Positions 1-14,582 of a stretch of DNA of 64,000 bases are shown in pieces. The notes beneath the pieces are model-generated. The model did not search any database. It was given only the letters and a program-made list of their open reading frames with translations, and was not told the DNA's origin. Origin of the DNA: Bordetella parapertussis (GTDB lineage: Bacteria; Pseudomonadota; Gammaproteobacteria; Burkholderiales; Burkholderiaceae_C); NCBI GenBank assembly GCA_945878065.1, contig CAMDXA010000009.1, forward strand, positions 7,405 to 71,404. Reading direction: 5' to 3'. The translations under genes and the position numbers were made by a program. Positions within the stretch are counted from its first letter, which is position 1. Every line of letters starts with the position of its first letter.

Positions 1-5042
<5,042 letters not shown>

Positions 5043-5045
5043 CCG

Positions 5046-5066
5046 AGATGACCCTGAGGGGTCATT
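5046..5066 (+). terminator. Hairpin after rpoC, weak terminator candidate
   Basis: ATGACCC (5048-5054) pairs with GGGTCAT (5059-5065) around a TGAG loop, four bases after the rpoC stop. The flanking bases could add one G-T pair. Only a short T stretch follows, so this may be an inefficient intrinsic terminator or an RNA-stabilising hairpin. Position is the main support. Confidence 0.4.
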
Positions 5067-5103
5067 TCGCCAAAGTCTGTCTCATCACTAGGCGTCTTTG
5101 AGC

Positions 5104-5658
5104 ATGCTGCATTCAAGCTGGTTCTGGATTGCATTTGCCATTCTGGTGTTTTGGTCACTGGGGGCATACAACAGACTGGTGAGATTGCGTGCACAGATCA
5201 AACAACAGTTTGGTCCGTTGCAAGCGGTTTTGATGGAGTACCAGGAAGTGGTGCAGCAAGCAGTGACTGCCGCTGCTGCTGCCCCCCAGTTGTGGGACAA
5301 CCCGGGCAGTTCAGACTTGGGTCACAGCCACTGGACTCGGTTGCAAGTGGCCGCTGGGCTGTCCACCGTGGCCTTGGCCCGCATGCAGTCCCATGCCTTG
5401 GACCAAGACAGTGCGCAAGCCTTGCATGATGCCGCGGCCGAATTACAGGACGCATGGGCGGCATTGATTCATCCGGATGTCTACTACATCAATATTCCGC
5501 AAAACCTGAAGCAGCGCTGGCTGGAGTTGGACTTACTGGTGCAGCCTGAGCTCGGACGGTTCAATGCAGCCATCGGAGAATACAACGAGGCCATCGCCCA
5601 ATACCCTGCGGCATTGCTGGCCAAGTTGTTTCAATTTCAGCCGGCTACCCCGTTGTGA
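5104..5658 (+). CDS. LemA-family membrane-anchored protein
   Basis: A 184-residue protein with one N-terminal hydrophobic segment (about residues 5-20) followed by YNRLVRLRAQIKQQFGPLQ. That is the start of the LemA fold, where one membrane helix leads into an extracytoplasmic four-helix bundle. The C-terminus (GEYNEAIAQYPAALLAKLF) matches the closing LemA signature YNxAVxxFPxxLxAxLFxF. The biochemical function of LemA proteins is not established. I chose ATG 5104 over the in-frame TTG at 5098; neither has a clear ribosome binding site. The stop overlaps the GTG start of rsmB (5655), so the two are coupled. The family match is fairly firm, but the middle is more diverged than in typical LemA. 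Confidence 0.75.
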   Translation: MLHSSWFWIAFAILVFWSLGAYNRLVRLRAQIKQQFGPLQAVLMEYQEVVQQAVTAAAAAPQLWDNPGSSDLGHSHWTRLQVAAGLSTVALARMQSHALDQDSAQALHDAAAELQDAWAALIHPDVYYINIPQNLKQRWLELDLLVQPELGRFNAAIGEYNEAIAQYPAALLAKLFQFQPATPL

Positions 5659-7001
5659 CACAGACGCCTGTGCATGAAGCTGGCACAAGCTTGGCGCCGC
5701 CTTTGTGGCAGCAATTGCAAGCATGTGCCAAAGCGTTGCGGGCCGTGCGACAAGGGCGCAACCATGTGCAGGCATTGGCAGGTGTATCGCCCGCGATGCG
5801 GCCTGCGGCCCAAGCCTTGTTGTTTGCAGTATTGCGGCACTGGGGCATGACGCAAGCTATTCAAAAACATGTGGTGCAACGCGCACCTCCTGCTGCGGTG
5901 GACGACTTGCTGTGCGTCGGATTGGCATTGGCTTTGCCAGACACGCAGGCCATGTACCCCATGCATACCTTGGTGAATCAATTGGTGGAAGCGGCCAAAC
6001 GCGACCCGGGCACCCGGGCGCAAGCAGCGTTCATCAACGCCTGTGTGCGGCGTTTTGACCGCGAACGTGTGCAATTGATCAAGCGCAGCGAGGCACAGCT
6101 ATCAGCGCGTTGGAACCATCCGCAATGGTGGGTGAAAGCCGTCCAACAGGACCATCCGTTGCATTGGGAGGCGGTGTTGATCGCCAGCCAGAAGGCGGCG
6201 CCCATGGCAGTCCGTGTCAACCGCCGACAGCAATCGGTAGAGGCATTACAAGCCCTTTGGCAGTCTCAAGGAATAGCGACACGGCGTTGCGGGGAAAGCG
6301 GCTTGGTGCTGCAGCAACCACAAGCCGTAAATGCCTTGCCCGGGTTCGAGCAGGGCTGGTTTTCTGTGCAAGACCCGGGTGCACAAATGGCCGCGCCGTT
6401 GTTGTTGAATGGTTTACAACCCATAGGTACGAAGCGTTTGCGTGTGCTTGACGCATGTGCCGCACCCGGGGGCAAGACCGCGCATTTGCTTGAAATGGCA
6501 GACATGGATCTGCTGGCAATAGATGTGGAAGCGGCCCGTTGTCAGCGGGTGCATGAAAATTTGCAACGCTTGCAATTGAAAGCTGAGGTGCGCTGCGCCG
6601 ATGCTGCGCGCCCCAGCGATTGGTGGGACGGACAAGCATGGGACGCGATCTTGCTGGATGCACCTTGCACGGCTTCTGGCATTGTGCGCAGGCACCCAGA
6701 TATTCCGTGGTTGCGTCGCCAAAGTGATGTTGCCGCTTTGGCTGACACACAGCATCACATGCTACGGGCGTTATGGCCCACCCTCAGGCGCGGCGGACGC
6801 TTGTTATATTGCACCTGTTCTTTATTTCGCGCGGAAGGGGAAGGGCAGATCCAAGCGTTTCTTGTAAACAACAGAGATGCCCTATTAATGCCTTCACCAG
6901 GGCATTTATTACCCGGTCTGCCAGCAACTGGGGTCGCTGTCTCTGACAATCTGGCTGAGGAGCACGACGGATTCTTTTATGCTTTGCTGGAAAAACAATA
7001 A
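5655..7001 (+). CDS. rsmB: 16S rRNA (cytosine-967-C5)-methyltransferase RsmB
   Basis: A 448-residue SAM-dependent methyltransferase acting on C967 of 16S rRNA. The N-terminal third resembles the NusB-like RNA-binding domain of RsmB. The catalytic domain has SAM motif I (DACAAPGGKTAHLLE), the DAPCTASGIVRRHPDI loop with C338, and the TCSLF motif with the predicted nucleophile C388. The order and spacing of the two cysteines are as expected for RsmB/Nop2 enzymes. It starts with GTG overlapping the upstream stop (GTGA, 5655-5658). The downstream DUF4390 gene begins one or two bases after its stop, so the whole 5104-10582 run is probably one transcript. Confidence 0.96.
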   Translation: MTQTPVHEAGTSLAPPLWQQLQACAKALRAVRQGRNHVQALAGVSPAMRPAAQALLFAVLRHWGMTQAIQKHVVQRAPPAAVDDLLCVGLALALPDTQAMYPMHTLVNQLVEAAKRDPGTRAQAAFINACVRRFDRERVQLIKRSEAQLSARWNHPQWWVKAVQQDHPLHWEAVLIASQKAAPMAVRVNRRQQSVEALQALWQSQGIATRRCGESGLVLQQPQAVNALPGFEQGWFSVQDPGAQMAAPLLLNGLQPIGTKRLRVLDACAAPGGKTAHLLEMADMDLLAIDVEAARCQRVHENLQRLQLKAEVRCADAARPSDWWDGQAWDAILLDAPCTASGIVRRHPDIPWLRRQSDVAALADTQHHMLRALWPTLRRGGRLLYCTCSLFRAEGEGQIQAFLVNNRDALLMPSPGHLLPGLPATGVAVSDNLAEEHDGFFYALLEKQ

Positions 7002-7002
7002 T

Positions 7003-7626
7003 ATGCTTGAAACAGTCGGCCACAGACAACGATCCAAGCTGATGGCGATCGTGCTGCTGATTTGCGGTGTGCTGGCCATGTTTTTCCAGCCCGCAATGGC
7101 GCAATCTTCGGTAATGCTCAATGACCAACTGCTTGAGCGTGGAGAAGATGGGGTTTATTTGAGTGCCACCCTCGACTTTGCGTTGTCTCCCGGTCTGGAA
7201 GATGCCCTCTCGCGTGGCCTGCCTCTTACGTTTGTGTTGAAGGCGGAGGTCATTCGCGAGCGCTGGTTTTGGTACGACAAAAACGTCTCAGGGGTGCAGC
7301 GTTATTTCCGCTTGGCGTATCAACCGTTGTCGCGGCGCTGGCGCTTGCATGTGTCTGCAGCGCCGGTGCAAAGCATTGGCTTGGGAGTGGCGCTGGGCAG
7401 CAGCTACGACAGCTTGCCAGATGCCCTGGCGGCTTTACAAAAAATCAGCCGCTGGAAAGTGGCTGACACCCTGGTGCTGCAAAAAGATGTCAAGCAGCGT
7501 TTGGACCTGCGCTTTCGTTTGGATTTGAGCCAACTGCCGCAGGCCTTGCAGTTTGGCAACCAAGCCAGCAGCGACTGGAATATCAACTTCGACCAAAGCT
7601 TTCGGCTCGAAGAACTGGCCAAATGA
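7003..7626 (+). CDS. DUF4390 family secreted or membrane-anchored protein
   Basis: A 207-residue protein of the DUF4390 family, which has no assigned function. A basic N-terminus (GHRQRSK) precedes a hydrophobic stretch ending FFQPAMAQSS, a plausible Sec signal peptide with cleavage after AMA. The rest is soluble and beta-rich, with the conserved region around RERWFWYDKNV and RYFRLAYQPLSRRWRL. I start at ATG 7003 because GGAAA lies 10 bases upstream. An in-frame ATG at 6979 would overlap rsmB and has a poorer site. The stop overlaps the kinase start (ATGA, 7623-7626). Sitting between rsmB and an NtrY-type kinase is, from memory, typical in Burkholderiales, which suggests an envelope role linked to that two-component system (inference). 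Confidence 0.85.
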   Translation: MLETVGHRQRSKLMAIVLLICGVLAMFFQPAMAQSSVMLNDQLLERGEDGVYLSATLDFALSPGLEDALSRGLPLTFVLKAEVIRERWFWYDKNVSGVQRYFRLAYQPLSRRWRLHVSAAPVQSIGLGVALGSSYDSLPDALAALQKISRWKVADTLVLQKDVKQRLDLRFRLDLSQLPQALQFGNQASSDWNINFDQSFRLEELAK

Positions 7627-9878
7627 CGCCAAACACCACCTGGAGCGATCTGCGTCACCGCAGTTGGATGCTGGTGGTGATCGTGTCGATTCTGGTCTCG
7701 GTGTCGATGATTCTGTTGTTTTTGCTCACCCAGGCTACCCAGCGATGGGATGTCTACGAAGAAAACTACGGACTGCTGTTTGGCTTGAACACGGTTTTGG
7801 CGGTGTTCTTGCTTTTGGTCATCAGTTGGATCGGATGGCGGCTGGTGCTGCGGTTGCGCCAAAGAAAATTTGGCAGCCGTTTGTTGATCAGATTGGCGTC
7901 TATTTTTGCGCTGGTCGGCATATTGCCAGGCCTGTTGATATACGCGGTTTCCTACCAGTTTGTCACCCGTTCGATCGAAGTCTGGTTTGACAACAAGGTG
8001 GAAGTGGCGCTGGATGCAGGCTTGAATTTGAGCCGCTCCACCCTAGAAAGCTTAGCCAGCGAACTGGTCACAGGCGTGCGCAACGCAGGCAACAACATGA
8101 CGCCGGCATCGCGCAACCAATGGTCGGTCACGCTGGAAAAAGCGCGTGAACAACTGAGTGCATCCGAAGTCAGCCTCTGGCAGGGCAATATTCAATTGGT
8201 AGCCAGCGTCAGCGAATCAGGCTTTTCATTGCAACCCGAAAGGCCCGGCGCTTCCGAATGGCGACAAGTGCGCACATCCGGCGTGACTTGGCGCAGCGAT
8301 GGACTGGAAGATGCAGGCAATGCGGAAGCATTCCCGCGTCTCAAGGTATTGTTTCGCTTGCCAGACAGCGGGTTTCAGTTGGACCGACAAACCTATGTGT
8401 TGCAAGTGGTTAAAAAATTACCGCCAGCCTTGGTGAACAACGCTCGCGCGGTGCTGGAGGCTAACCGCGAATACCAAGAAAGGGCGTTGGCACGCAGTGG
8501 TTTGGAGCGCATGTACATCGGCACCTTGACGCTGAGTCTTTTCTTATCTGTGTTTGGCGCAGTGTTGTTGGCGGTGCTATTTGGCAACCAATTGGCCAGA
8601 CCGTTGTTGTTGCTGGCCGAAGGTGTGCGCGATGTGGCCGCCGGCGATTTACGGCCCAAACCTTTTTTGCAAGGCAAGGATGAACTCGATGGCTTGACCC
8701 GTTCCTTTGCCGAGATGACGCAGCAATTGTTTGAAGCCAGAAATTCGGTAGAGCAAAGCATGGCCCAGCTGGATTTGGCGCGTAGCCATTTACAAACCAT
8801 GCTGGACAATTTGACTGCGGGGGTGGTGTTGCTAGACAGACAAGGGGTGATTTTGTCAATCAACCCTGGGGCTACACGCATTTTGAAATTACCGCTGTCG
8901 GTACATGTGGGACAGCTGTTTGAGGACGTAGAAGGGCTGCAAGGATTTGCCACCCAGGTGATAGACCGGTTTGAGGAAATCACAGCCGAGCAACCCAGTC
9001 GTGTCGACCATTGGGAACAGTCTTATGAGCTTGATCCCGCACCCCATGTTTCGGCGCAGGATTTTTCTGCACATGCCGCGCGGCAAATCACACTGGTGGC
9101 GCGTGGCGCTTTGTTGCCTCAGGGGGATTGGTTGCTGGTGTTCGATGACATCTCCGACATTGTCTCGGCGCAACGTTCACAAGCATGGACCGAAGTGGCC
9201 CGTCGCTTGGCGCACGAAATAAAAAATCCGCTGACACCGATACAACTGTCGGCAGAACGCTTGGCGATGAAGCTTGAAGGAAAGTTGCCTGCGGTAGAAC
9301 AAGCACTGTTGACCAAGTCGGTGAAAACCATTGTGGAACAGGTTGATGCGTTGCAGCGACTGGTCAATGAATTTCGTGACTTTGGTCGTTTGCCTGCCGC
9401 GCGTTTGCAGCCCTTGGACCTCAACCAATTGCTAGCGGAAATGATGCCCTTGTATGACAACGACAATGCGCGGGTTCCGGTGCATTGGCAACTTGATGCG
9501 CGGGTACCCGCGATGATGGGTGACGCTGCCCAGTTGCGACAAGTCGTGCACAACCTGATTCAAAATGCGCAAGATGCCAGCATGGCCAACCCGCAGGCAC
9601 AGGTGCATGTGATGACCGAGTGGCGGCCGCAGTCACAACGGCTTAGGCTAACGGTGCAAGACAATGGGACTGGATTCAGTGAGGCGGTGTTGCAGCGGGC
9701 GTTTGAGCCCTATGTCACCACCAAAGCCAGCGGTACTGGTTTGGGGCTGGCCGTGGTGAAGAAAATTGCCGATGAACACAACGCCCGCATTGAATTGAAA
9801 AACCGTATGCAAGACGAGCAGTTATGTGGCGCGCAAGTGTCGCTATCATTTCGCCTTGTAGACTCTCACGACAACTGA
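7623..9878 (+). CDS. NtrY-like membrane sensor histidine kinase
   Basis: A 751-residue sensor kinase. Three transmembrane segments lie in the first 110 residues (about 12-35, 49-71 and 84-108). A periplasmic sensing region of about 190 residues follows, then a fourth membrane segment near 300-320 running into a HAMP domain (LLAEGVRDVAAGDLRPKPF). Next come a PAS domain (LDNLTAGVVLLDRQGVILSI), a HisKA domain with phospho-acceptor H531 in RRLAHEIKNPLTPIQLS, and an HATPase domain with N box (VHNLIQNAQDA), DNGTG and GTGLGLAVV. This is the NtrY architecture. The cognate regulator starts 14 bases downstream. The signal sensed is not known. Confidence 0.93.
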   Translation: MTPNTTWSDLRHRSWMLVVIVSILVSVSMILLFLLTQATQRWDVYEENYGLLFGLNTVLAVFLLLVISWIGWRLVLRLRQRKFGSRLLIRLASIFALVGILPGLLIYAVSYQFVTRSIEVWFDNKVEVALDAGLNLSRSTLESLASELVTGVRNAGNNMTPASRNQWSVTLEKAREQLSASEVSLWQGNIQLVASVSESGFSLQPERPGASEWRQVRTSGVTWRSDGLEDAGNAEAFPRLKVLFRLPDSGFQLDRQTYVLQVVKKLPPALVNNARAVLEANREYQERALARSGLERMYIGTLTLSLFLSVFGAVLLAVLFGNQLARPLLLLAEGVRDVAAGDLRPKPFLQGKDELDGLTRSFAEMTQQLFEARNSVEQSMAQLDLARSHLQTMLDNLTAGVVLLDRQGVILSINPGATRILKLPLSVHVGQLFEDVEGLQGFATQVIDRFEEITAEQPSRVDHWEQSYELDPAPHVSAQDFSAHAARQITLVARGALLPQGDWLLVFDDISDIVSAQRSQAWTEVARRLAHEIKNPLTPIQLSAERLAMKLEGKLPAVEQALLTKSVKTIVEQVDALQRLVNEFRDFGRLPAARLQPLDLNQLLAEMMPLYDNDNARVPVHWQLDARVPAMMGDAAQLRQVVHNLIQNAQDASMANPQAQVHVMTEWRPQSQRLRLTVQDNGTGFSEAVLQRAFEPYVTTKASGTGLGLAVVKKIADEHNARIELKNRMQDEQLCGAQVSLSFRLVDSHDN

Positions 9879-9892
9879 ACAGACACAACCGC

Positions 9893-10582
9893 ATGGCAAC
9901 TATTCTGGTAGTAGACGACGAACTCGGCATTCGCGATCTTTTGTTTGAAATCCTCAACGACGAAGGTCATCAGGTGGAGCTGGCCATGAATGCAGCACAG
10001 GCCCGATCTATCCGCGCCACATTGCAGCCCGATTTGGTGCTGCTTGATATTTGGATGCCTGATACCGATGGCGTGACACTGTTGAAAGAATGGGCAACCA
10101 ATGGGCTGCTCAATATGCCGGTGATCATGATGAGCGGCCATGCCACGATAGACACAGCCGTCGAGGCAACCCGTATTGGCGCCATGGCTTTCTTAGAAAA
10201 GCCAGTCACTATGCAAAAACTGCTCAAAGCGGTTGAGCAAGGTTTGAACCGCAAATGGGCCGGCGCAGGGCGCGGCGCAGCATTGCCACAAACGTCAGGA
10301 ACGACTCACGGCAACTTGGGCATGGTGTCTGTGACGCCGTCGGTCTCGCCTGTGTTGCCTGCGGTGTTGCAACCGGTACAAAGCTTTGACCTGAGCGGCC
10401 CGTTGCGCGAAGCCAGAGACAGCTTTGAGAAAGCTTATTTCGAATTTCACTTGGCGCAAGAGGGTGGCTCGATGACCCGCGTGGCAGAGAAAACCGGGCT
10501 TGAGCGCACCCACCTCTACCGCAAGCTCAAGCAATTGGGCGTCGATTTATCGCGCGGCAAACGCTTCGGCAGTTCGCAGTAA
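9893..10582 (+). CDS. Response regulator with REC and Fis-type HTH domains, no AAA+ domain
   Basis: A 229-residue response regulator. Residues 1-120 are a receiver domain with acidic pocket D8/D9, phospho-acceptor D52 (LVLLDIWMPDTDG), the T/S switch position in MMSGHAT and the lysine in FLEKPVT. A low-complexity Pro/Val/Ser linker runs to about residue 170. The C-terminus is a Fis-type helix-turn-helix (MTRVAEKTGLERTHLYRKLK). Its partner is an NtrY-type kinase, and classical NtrX carries a sigma-54-interacting AAA+ domain between REC and HTH. Here that domain is absent, so this protein cannot activate sigma-54 promoters in the usual way. The start is ATG 9893; an upstream in-frame ATG at 9824 lies inside the kinase gene. 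It converges on icmF with a 9-base gap. Confidence 0.93.
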   Translation: MATILVVDDELGIRDLLFEILNDEGHQVELAMNAAQARSIRATLQPDLVLLDIWMPDTDGVTLLKEWATNGLLNMPVIMMSGHATIDTAVEATRIGAMAFLEKPVTMQKLLKAVEQGLNRKWAGAGRGAALPQTSGTTHGNLGMVSVTPSVSPVLPAVLQPVQSFDLSGPLREARDSFEKAYFEFHLAQEGGSMTRVAEKTGLERTHLYRKLKQLGVDLSRGKRFGSSQ

Positions 10583-10591
10583 ACCGCAGCC

Positions 10592-13500
10592 TTACATATT
10601 GCGGCGGTACTGGCCGCCCACTTCAAACAAGGCGCTGGTGATTTGCCCCAGCGAACACACGCGCACCGCGTCCATCAGCACGTGAAAAACATTGTCGTTG
10701 GCTATCACCGCTTGCTGGAGTTGTTTCAGCATGTCAGCCGAAGCAGTGGCGTGAAGCAGATGGAAATCGTTCAAGCGTTTCAATTGGTTTTGCTTTTCTT
10801 CATCAGTCGAGCGTGCGAGTTCAATCTTTTGCGGCACTTCATTGGCCTGCGGTGACTTGAAGGTATTGACGCCGATGATGGGTAACTCGCCCGTGTGTTT
10901 GAGCATTTCGTAATGCATGGATTCGTCTTGGATCTTGCCACGCTGGTAGCCGGTTTCCATGGCACCGAGCACTCCGCCGCGTTCGGCAATCGCCACAAAC
11001 TCGGACAGTACGGCTTCTTCGACCAGTTCGGTCAACTCCTCGATGATGAAAGCGCCTTGCGACGGGTTTTCGTTTTTCGCCAAGCCCCATTCGCGGTTGA
11101 TGATGAGTTGAATCGCCATGGCGCGGCGCACCGATTCTTCGGTGGGCGTGGTGATGGCTTCGTCAAACGCGTTGGTGTGCAGGCTGTTGCAGTTGTCGTA
11201 GATCGCGATCAGTGCTTGCAGCGTGGTACGGATGTCGTTGAACTGGATTTCTTGCGCATGCAGTGAACGGCCGCTGGTTTGAATGTGGTATTTGAGTTTT
11301 TGTGAACGGTCGTTGGCGCCGTATTTTTCTTTCATCGCCACCGCCCAGATACGACGCGCGACGCGCCCCATGACGGTGTACTCCGGGTCCATGCCGTTGC
11401 TGAAAAAGAACGAGAGATTGGGCGCAAAGTCATCGATGTGCATGCCGCGCGCCAGATAGGCTTCGACAAACGTAAAACCGTTGGACAGGGTGAATGCCAG
11501 TTGTGAAATCGGGTTGGCGCCAGCCTCGGCGATGTGATAGCCGCTGATGGATACGCTGTAGAAATTGCGCACTTGGTGCTCAACGAAATACTGCGCGATA
11601 TCGCCCATGACCTTGAGAGAGAACTCGGTGCTGAATAAACAGGTGTTCTGGCCTTGGTCTTCTTTCAAGATGTCAGCTTGTACTGTGCCGCGCACGTTTT
11701 GCAGCACCCAAGTCCTTATGTCTGCCGCCTCGGTCGTTGAAGGTTCGCGGCCTTTTTCTGTGCGGAACTTCTCCAAGTTCTGGTCGATGGCGGTGTTCAT
11801 GAACATCGCCAAAATCGTCGGCGCCGGCCCGTTGATGGTCATGGACACGCTGGTTGCGGGTGAGCACAAATCAAAACCGTCGTACAAAACCTTCATGTCG
11901 TCGAGCGTGGCGATACTGACACCCGAATTGCCGACCTTGCCGTAGATGTCGGGACGCAAGTCCGGGTCGTTGCCGTAGAGCGTGACCGAATCGAAAGCGG
12001 TCGACAAGCGCTTGGCCGGCATGCCTTCACTCAACAGTTTGAAGCGGCGGTTGGTGCGAAACGCATCGCCTTCACCGGCGAACATGCGCGTCGGGTCTTC
12101 GTTGTCGCGTTTGAACGCGAACGTGCCGGCGGTATACGGATAGCGTCCGGGCACGTTGTCCAGCATCAGCCATTGCAGTATGTCGCCATGGTCGTGAAAG
12201 GTGGGCAAGGCCACTTTGCGTACCGGTGTGCCGCTGAGCGACAGGGTCACCAGGCTGCTGCGGATTTCTTTGTCACGCACCTTGACCACTAACTCGTCGC
12301 CGGAGTAATCGGCTTTCAAGGTCGGCCAGTCTTTCAACAGGGCGCGTGCATCCGCGTCCAAGCGTTCTTCGCGCTCGAGAGCCAGCCCCAAGCTGGCTTC
12401 AGAGGCGCGTGGTTTGTTGGGCTTGCCCTCAGCCAGCATGGCCGAAGCGGCTTTCAATTGCTGCACTTCGCGCGCCAGTTGTGCTTGTGCGCGAGCGCGG
12501 TGTTTGTAGCCGCGCACGGTGTCGCTGATCTCGGCTAAATAACGACTGCGAGAAGACGGCACGATGGGCGTCTGGTGCGAGCTGTGGCGCACATTCACCA
12601 GCGGCAAACGCGCCTCGCTCAAAGCCAAACCCAGTTCTTGCAAACGCGGTTTCATGGCTTGGTAAAGCGCGGTCACGCCGTCGTCATTGAAATGTGCGGC
12701 CATGGTGCCGAACACTGGCATCTTCTCGGTCGGCGTGGTCCAGGCTTCGCGGTTGCGTTGCACTTGTTTGGAGACATCGCGCAGCGCGTCAGCAGAGCCC
12801 TTGCGGTCAAATTTGTTGATGGCGACAAACTCGGCAAAGTCCAGCATGTCGATTTTTTCCAGTTGGCTGGCGGCGCCGAACTCGGGCGTCATCACATACA
12901 GCGGAACGTCTACATGCGGCACGATGGCTGCATCGCCTTGGCCGATGCCTGAGGTTTCCACCACGACCAGATCAAAACCGGCGCATTTGGCGGCGGCGAT
13001 GACGTCCGGCAATGCAGCGCTGATTTCGCTGCCGAATTCACGCGTAGCCAGACTGCGCATGAAGACGCGCGTACCTTGCTGCCAAGGAGAAATGGCGTTC
13101 ATGCGGATGCGGTCGCCCAAGAGAGCACCACCGCTTTTGCGGCGAGAGGGATCAATGGAAATAACGGCAATGCGTAATTGGTCTTCTTGGTCGAGTCGCA
13201 AACGCCGGATCAGTTCGTCTGTCAGTGATGATTTACCCGCGCCGCCGGTGCCTGTGATGCCGATCACTGGCGCTGTCACGGTTTGGGCGTGTGTACGCAA
13301 TTGCATTCGCAGGTCTTGCACCAAAGGGCTTTGCGCTTCTAGCGCGGTGATGAGTTGTGCCAATGCGCGCCAGCTGTGTTCAGTGTGGCCTTGTATGGCA
13401 CTCAAGCTGCGGGGCGCATGACCGGCCAAATCCGTATCGCAGCGCATGATCATTTCGCCGATCATGCCTTGCAGACCCATGCGCTGGCCGTCTTGCGGGC

Positions 13501-13888
13501 TGTAAATCCGGGTCACGCCATAGGCTTGTAATTCGTTGATTTCATCTGCCACGATGACGCCGCCGCCGCCGCCGAACACCTGTATGTGGGCACCGCCGCG
13601 CTGGCGCAGCAAATCGACCATGTACTTGAAATATTCGACATGGCCGCCTTGGTAAGAGCTGATGGCAATGCCTTGCACGTCTTCCTGCAACGCGGCTGTG
13701 ACCACTTCATCTACCGAACGGTTGTGACCCAAATGGATCACTTCGGCACCCATGCCTTGCAAGATGCGGCGCATGATATTGATGGCTGCGTCGTGCCCGT
13801 CAAACAAACTGGCCGCGGTGACAAAGCGCACTTTGTGGGTAGGCTTGTAGGCAGCCAATGCCAGGTATTCAGCGGACAACTCAGTCAT
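10592..13888 (-). CDS. icmF: Fused isobutyryl-CoA mutase (IcmF)
   Basis: A 1098-residue adenosylcobalamin-dependent enzyme interconverting isobutyryl-CoA and n-butyryl-CoA. Related IcmF proteins also act on pivalyl- and isovaleryl-CoA. The fused order is visible: an N-terminal B12-binding domain ([20 protein letters not shown] near residues 27-46); a MeaB-type G-protein chaperone with P-loop [12 protein letters not shown] near residues 209-220; then the large TIM-barrel substrate domain to the C-terminus (for example [20 protein letters not shown] and [20 protein letters not shown]). Fusion of all three parts separates IcmF from two-subunit Icm and from methylmalonyl-CoA mutase. It is monocistronic on the minus strand. 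A palindrome 74-90 bases upstream of the start may be its operator. Confidence 0.96.
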   Translation of the reverse strand: MTELSAEYLALAAYKPTHKVRFVTAASLFDGHDAAINIMRRILQGMGAEVIHLGHNRSVDEVVTAALQEDVQGIAISSYQGGHVEYFKYMVDLLRQRGGAHIQVFGGGGGVIVADEINELQAYGVTRIYSPQDGQRMGLQGMIGEMIMRCDTDLAGHAPRSLSAIQGHTEHSWRALAQLITALEAQSPLVQDLRMQLRTHAQTVTAPVIGITGTGGAGKSSLTDELIRRLRLDQEDQLRIAVISIDPSRRKSGGALLGDRIRMNAISPWQQGTRVFMRSLATREFGSEISAALPDVIAAAKCAGFDLVVVETSGIGQGDAAIVPHVDVPLYVMTPEFGAASQLEKIDMLDFAEFVAINKFDRKGSADALRDVSKQVQRNREAWTTPTEKMPVFGTMAAHFNDDGVTALYQAMKPRLQELGLALSEARLPLVNVRHSSHQTPIVPSSRSRYLAEISDTVRGYKHRARAQAQLAREVQQLKAASAMLAEGKPNKPRASEASLGLALEREERLDADARALLKDWPTLKADYSGDELVVKVRDKEIRSSLVTLSLSGTPVRKVALPTFHDHGDILQWLMLDNVPGRYPYTAGTFAFKRDNEDPTRMFAGEGDAFRTNRRFKLLSEGMPAKRLSTAFDSVTLYGNDPDLRPDIYGKVGNSGVSIATLDDMKVLYDGFDLCSPATSVSMTINGPAPTILAMFMNTAIDQNLEKFRTEKGREPSTTEAADIRTWVLQNVRGTVQADILKEDQGQNTCLFSTEFSLKVMGDIAQYFVEHQVRNFYSVSISGYHIAEAGANPISQLAFTLSNGFTFVEAYLARGMHIDDFAPNLSFFFSNGMDPEYTVMGRVARRIWAVAMKEKYGANDRSQKLKYHIQTSGRSLHAQEIQFNDIRTTLQALIAIYDNCNSLHTNAFDEAITTPTEESVRRAMAIQLIINREWGLAKNENPSQGAFIIEELTELVEEAVLSEFVAIAERGGVLGAMETGYQRGKIQDESMHYEMLKHTGELPIIGVNTFKSPQANEVPQKIELARSTDEEKQNQLKRLNDFHLLHATASADMLKQLQQAVIANDNVFHVLMDAVRVCSLGQITSALFEVGGQYRRNM

Positions 13889-13961
13889 GGTGTATGGGCG
13901 GTGTGAGCCTGAAAAAAAGCATTGAAAACAGAAATTAGTGGCGGTTATTCGCCGCTTTCAA

Positions 13962-13978
13962 ATTGACGTTACGTCAAT
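13962..13978. promoter_or_regulatory. 17-bp inverted repeat upstream of icmF, operator candidate
   Basis: ATTGACG and CGTCAAT form a perfect 7-bp inverted repeat around TTA, 74 bases before the icmF start and 162 bases before the TMEM220 gene. The ACGT-rich shape resembles, from memory, sites for MerR-type LiuR regulators of branched-chain acid genes. That identification is inference. The rest of the 251-base divergent gap shows a TATAAT at 14090-14095 without a convincing -35 box. Confidence 0.45.
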
Positions 13979-14139
13979 CATAGCCTGAAGTATTCCTCGC
14001 CAATCAAACACATGCAGAGGCTCACTGGTCGGGCCGAACACGCATTGCAGCGGCACTTGGTGATGCGGCCTATTGCCCGGCCCGTGCCCTATAATCCGCA
14101 ACTATTTCAAAACCGAGCAATGGTTAGGTAAGGAATCGA

Positions 14140-14559
14140 ATGTTTAAAGCTTTCAGTCTTGTTTTTGGTGTTTTGTTTCTTATATGCGCCGGCTTGCAAT
14201 GGAATGACCCAGATCCCTTGTTGTGGATTCCGTTGTATCTTTTGTCAGCTTTGTCTTGCGCCTATGCCTTCAAAGGCAACAGCGCAGTGCGCTTGAATAC
14301 TTTCAATATCGTGTTGTATGGCGCTTATGCGGTGTTTTTGTTTCTCACAAAAGACGGCGTGATATCTTGGGCCACGGAACACCACTTCGATTCTTTGACC
14401 CACTCAATGATGGCCTCCACGCCTTGGATCGAAAACACCAGAGAATTTGGCGGGCTGTTCATCATGCTGGTGGTTTGCGCCGTCAATTTGTATGTCGACA
14501 GGCAGCAAACGCCGGCAGAAAACCTGCCCGAAGCGGACGAAACACACGTCAGCCCCTGA
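14140..14559 (+). CDS. TMEM220-family small membrane protein
   Basis: A 139-residue membrane protein with about four hydrophobic segments. The N-terminal pattern FGVLFLICAGLQWNDPDPLL followed by WIPLYLLSALSC is the signature of the transmembrane-220 family, which also occurs in animals and has no known biochemical function. TAAGGA lies six to seven bases before ATG 14140. The gene ends 23 bases before the PQQ-type dehydrogenase and is probably cotranscribed with it. The C-terminal tail after the last membrane segment is acidic. Confidence 0.85.
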   Translation: MFKAFSLVFGVLFLICAGLQWNDPDPLLWIPLYLLSALSCAYAFKGNSAVRLNTFNIVLYGAYAVFLFLTKDGVISWATEHHFDSLTHSMMASTPWIENTREFGGLFIMLVVCAVNLYVDRQQTPAENLPEADETHVSP

Positions 14560-14582
14560 CCTTGAACTTAACGAAAGCTTCC

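Noticed and set aside
14090..14095. Consensus TATAAT before the TMEM220 gene
   Set aside because: No -35 box at a usable distance was seen, so it is mentioned only as a weak candidate and not listed as a promoter.
14223..14582. N-terminal extension of the sugar dehydrogenase
   Set aside because: It overlaps the TMEM220 gene in another frame and would bury the clear signal peptide that starts at 14583.
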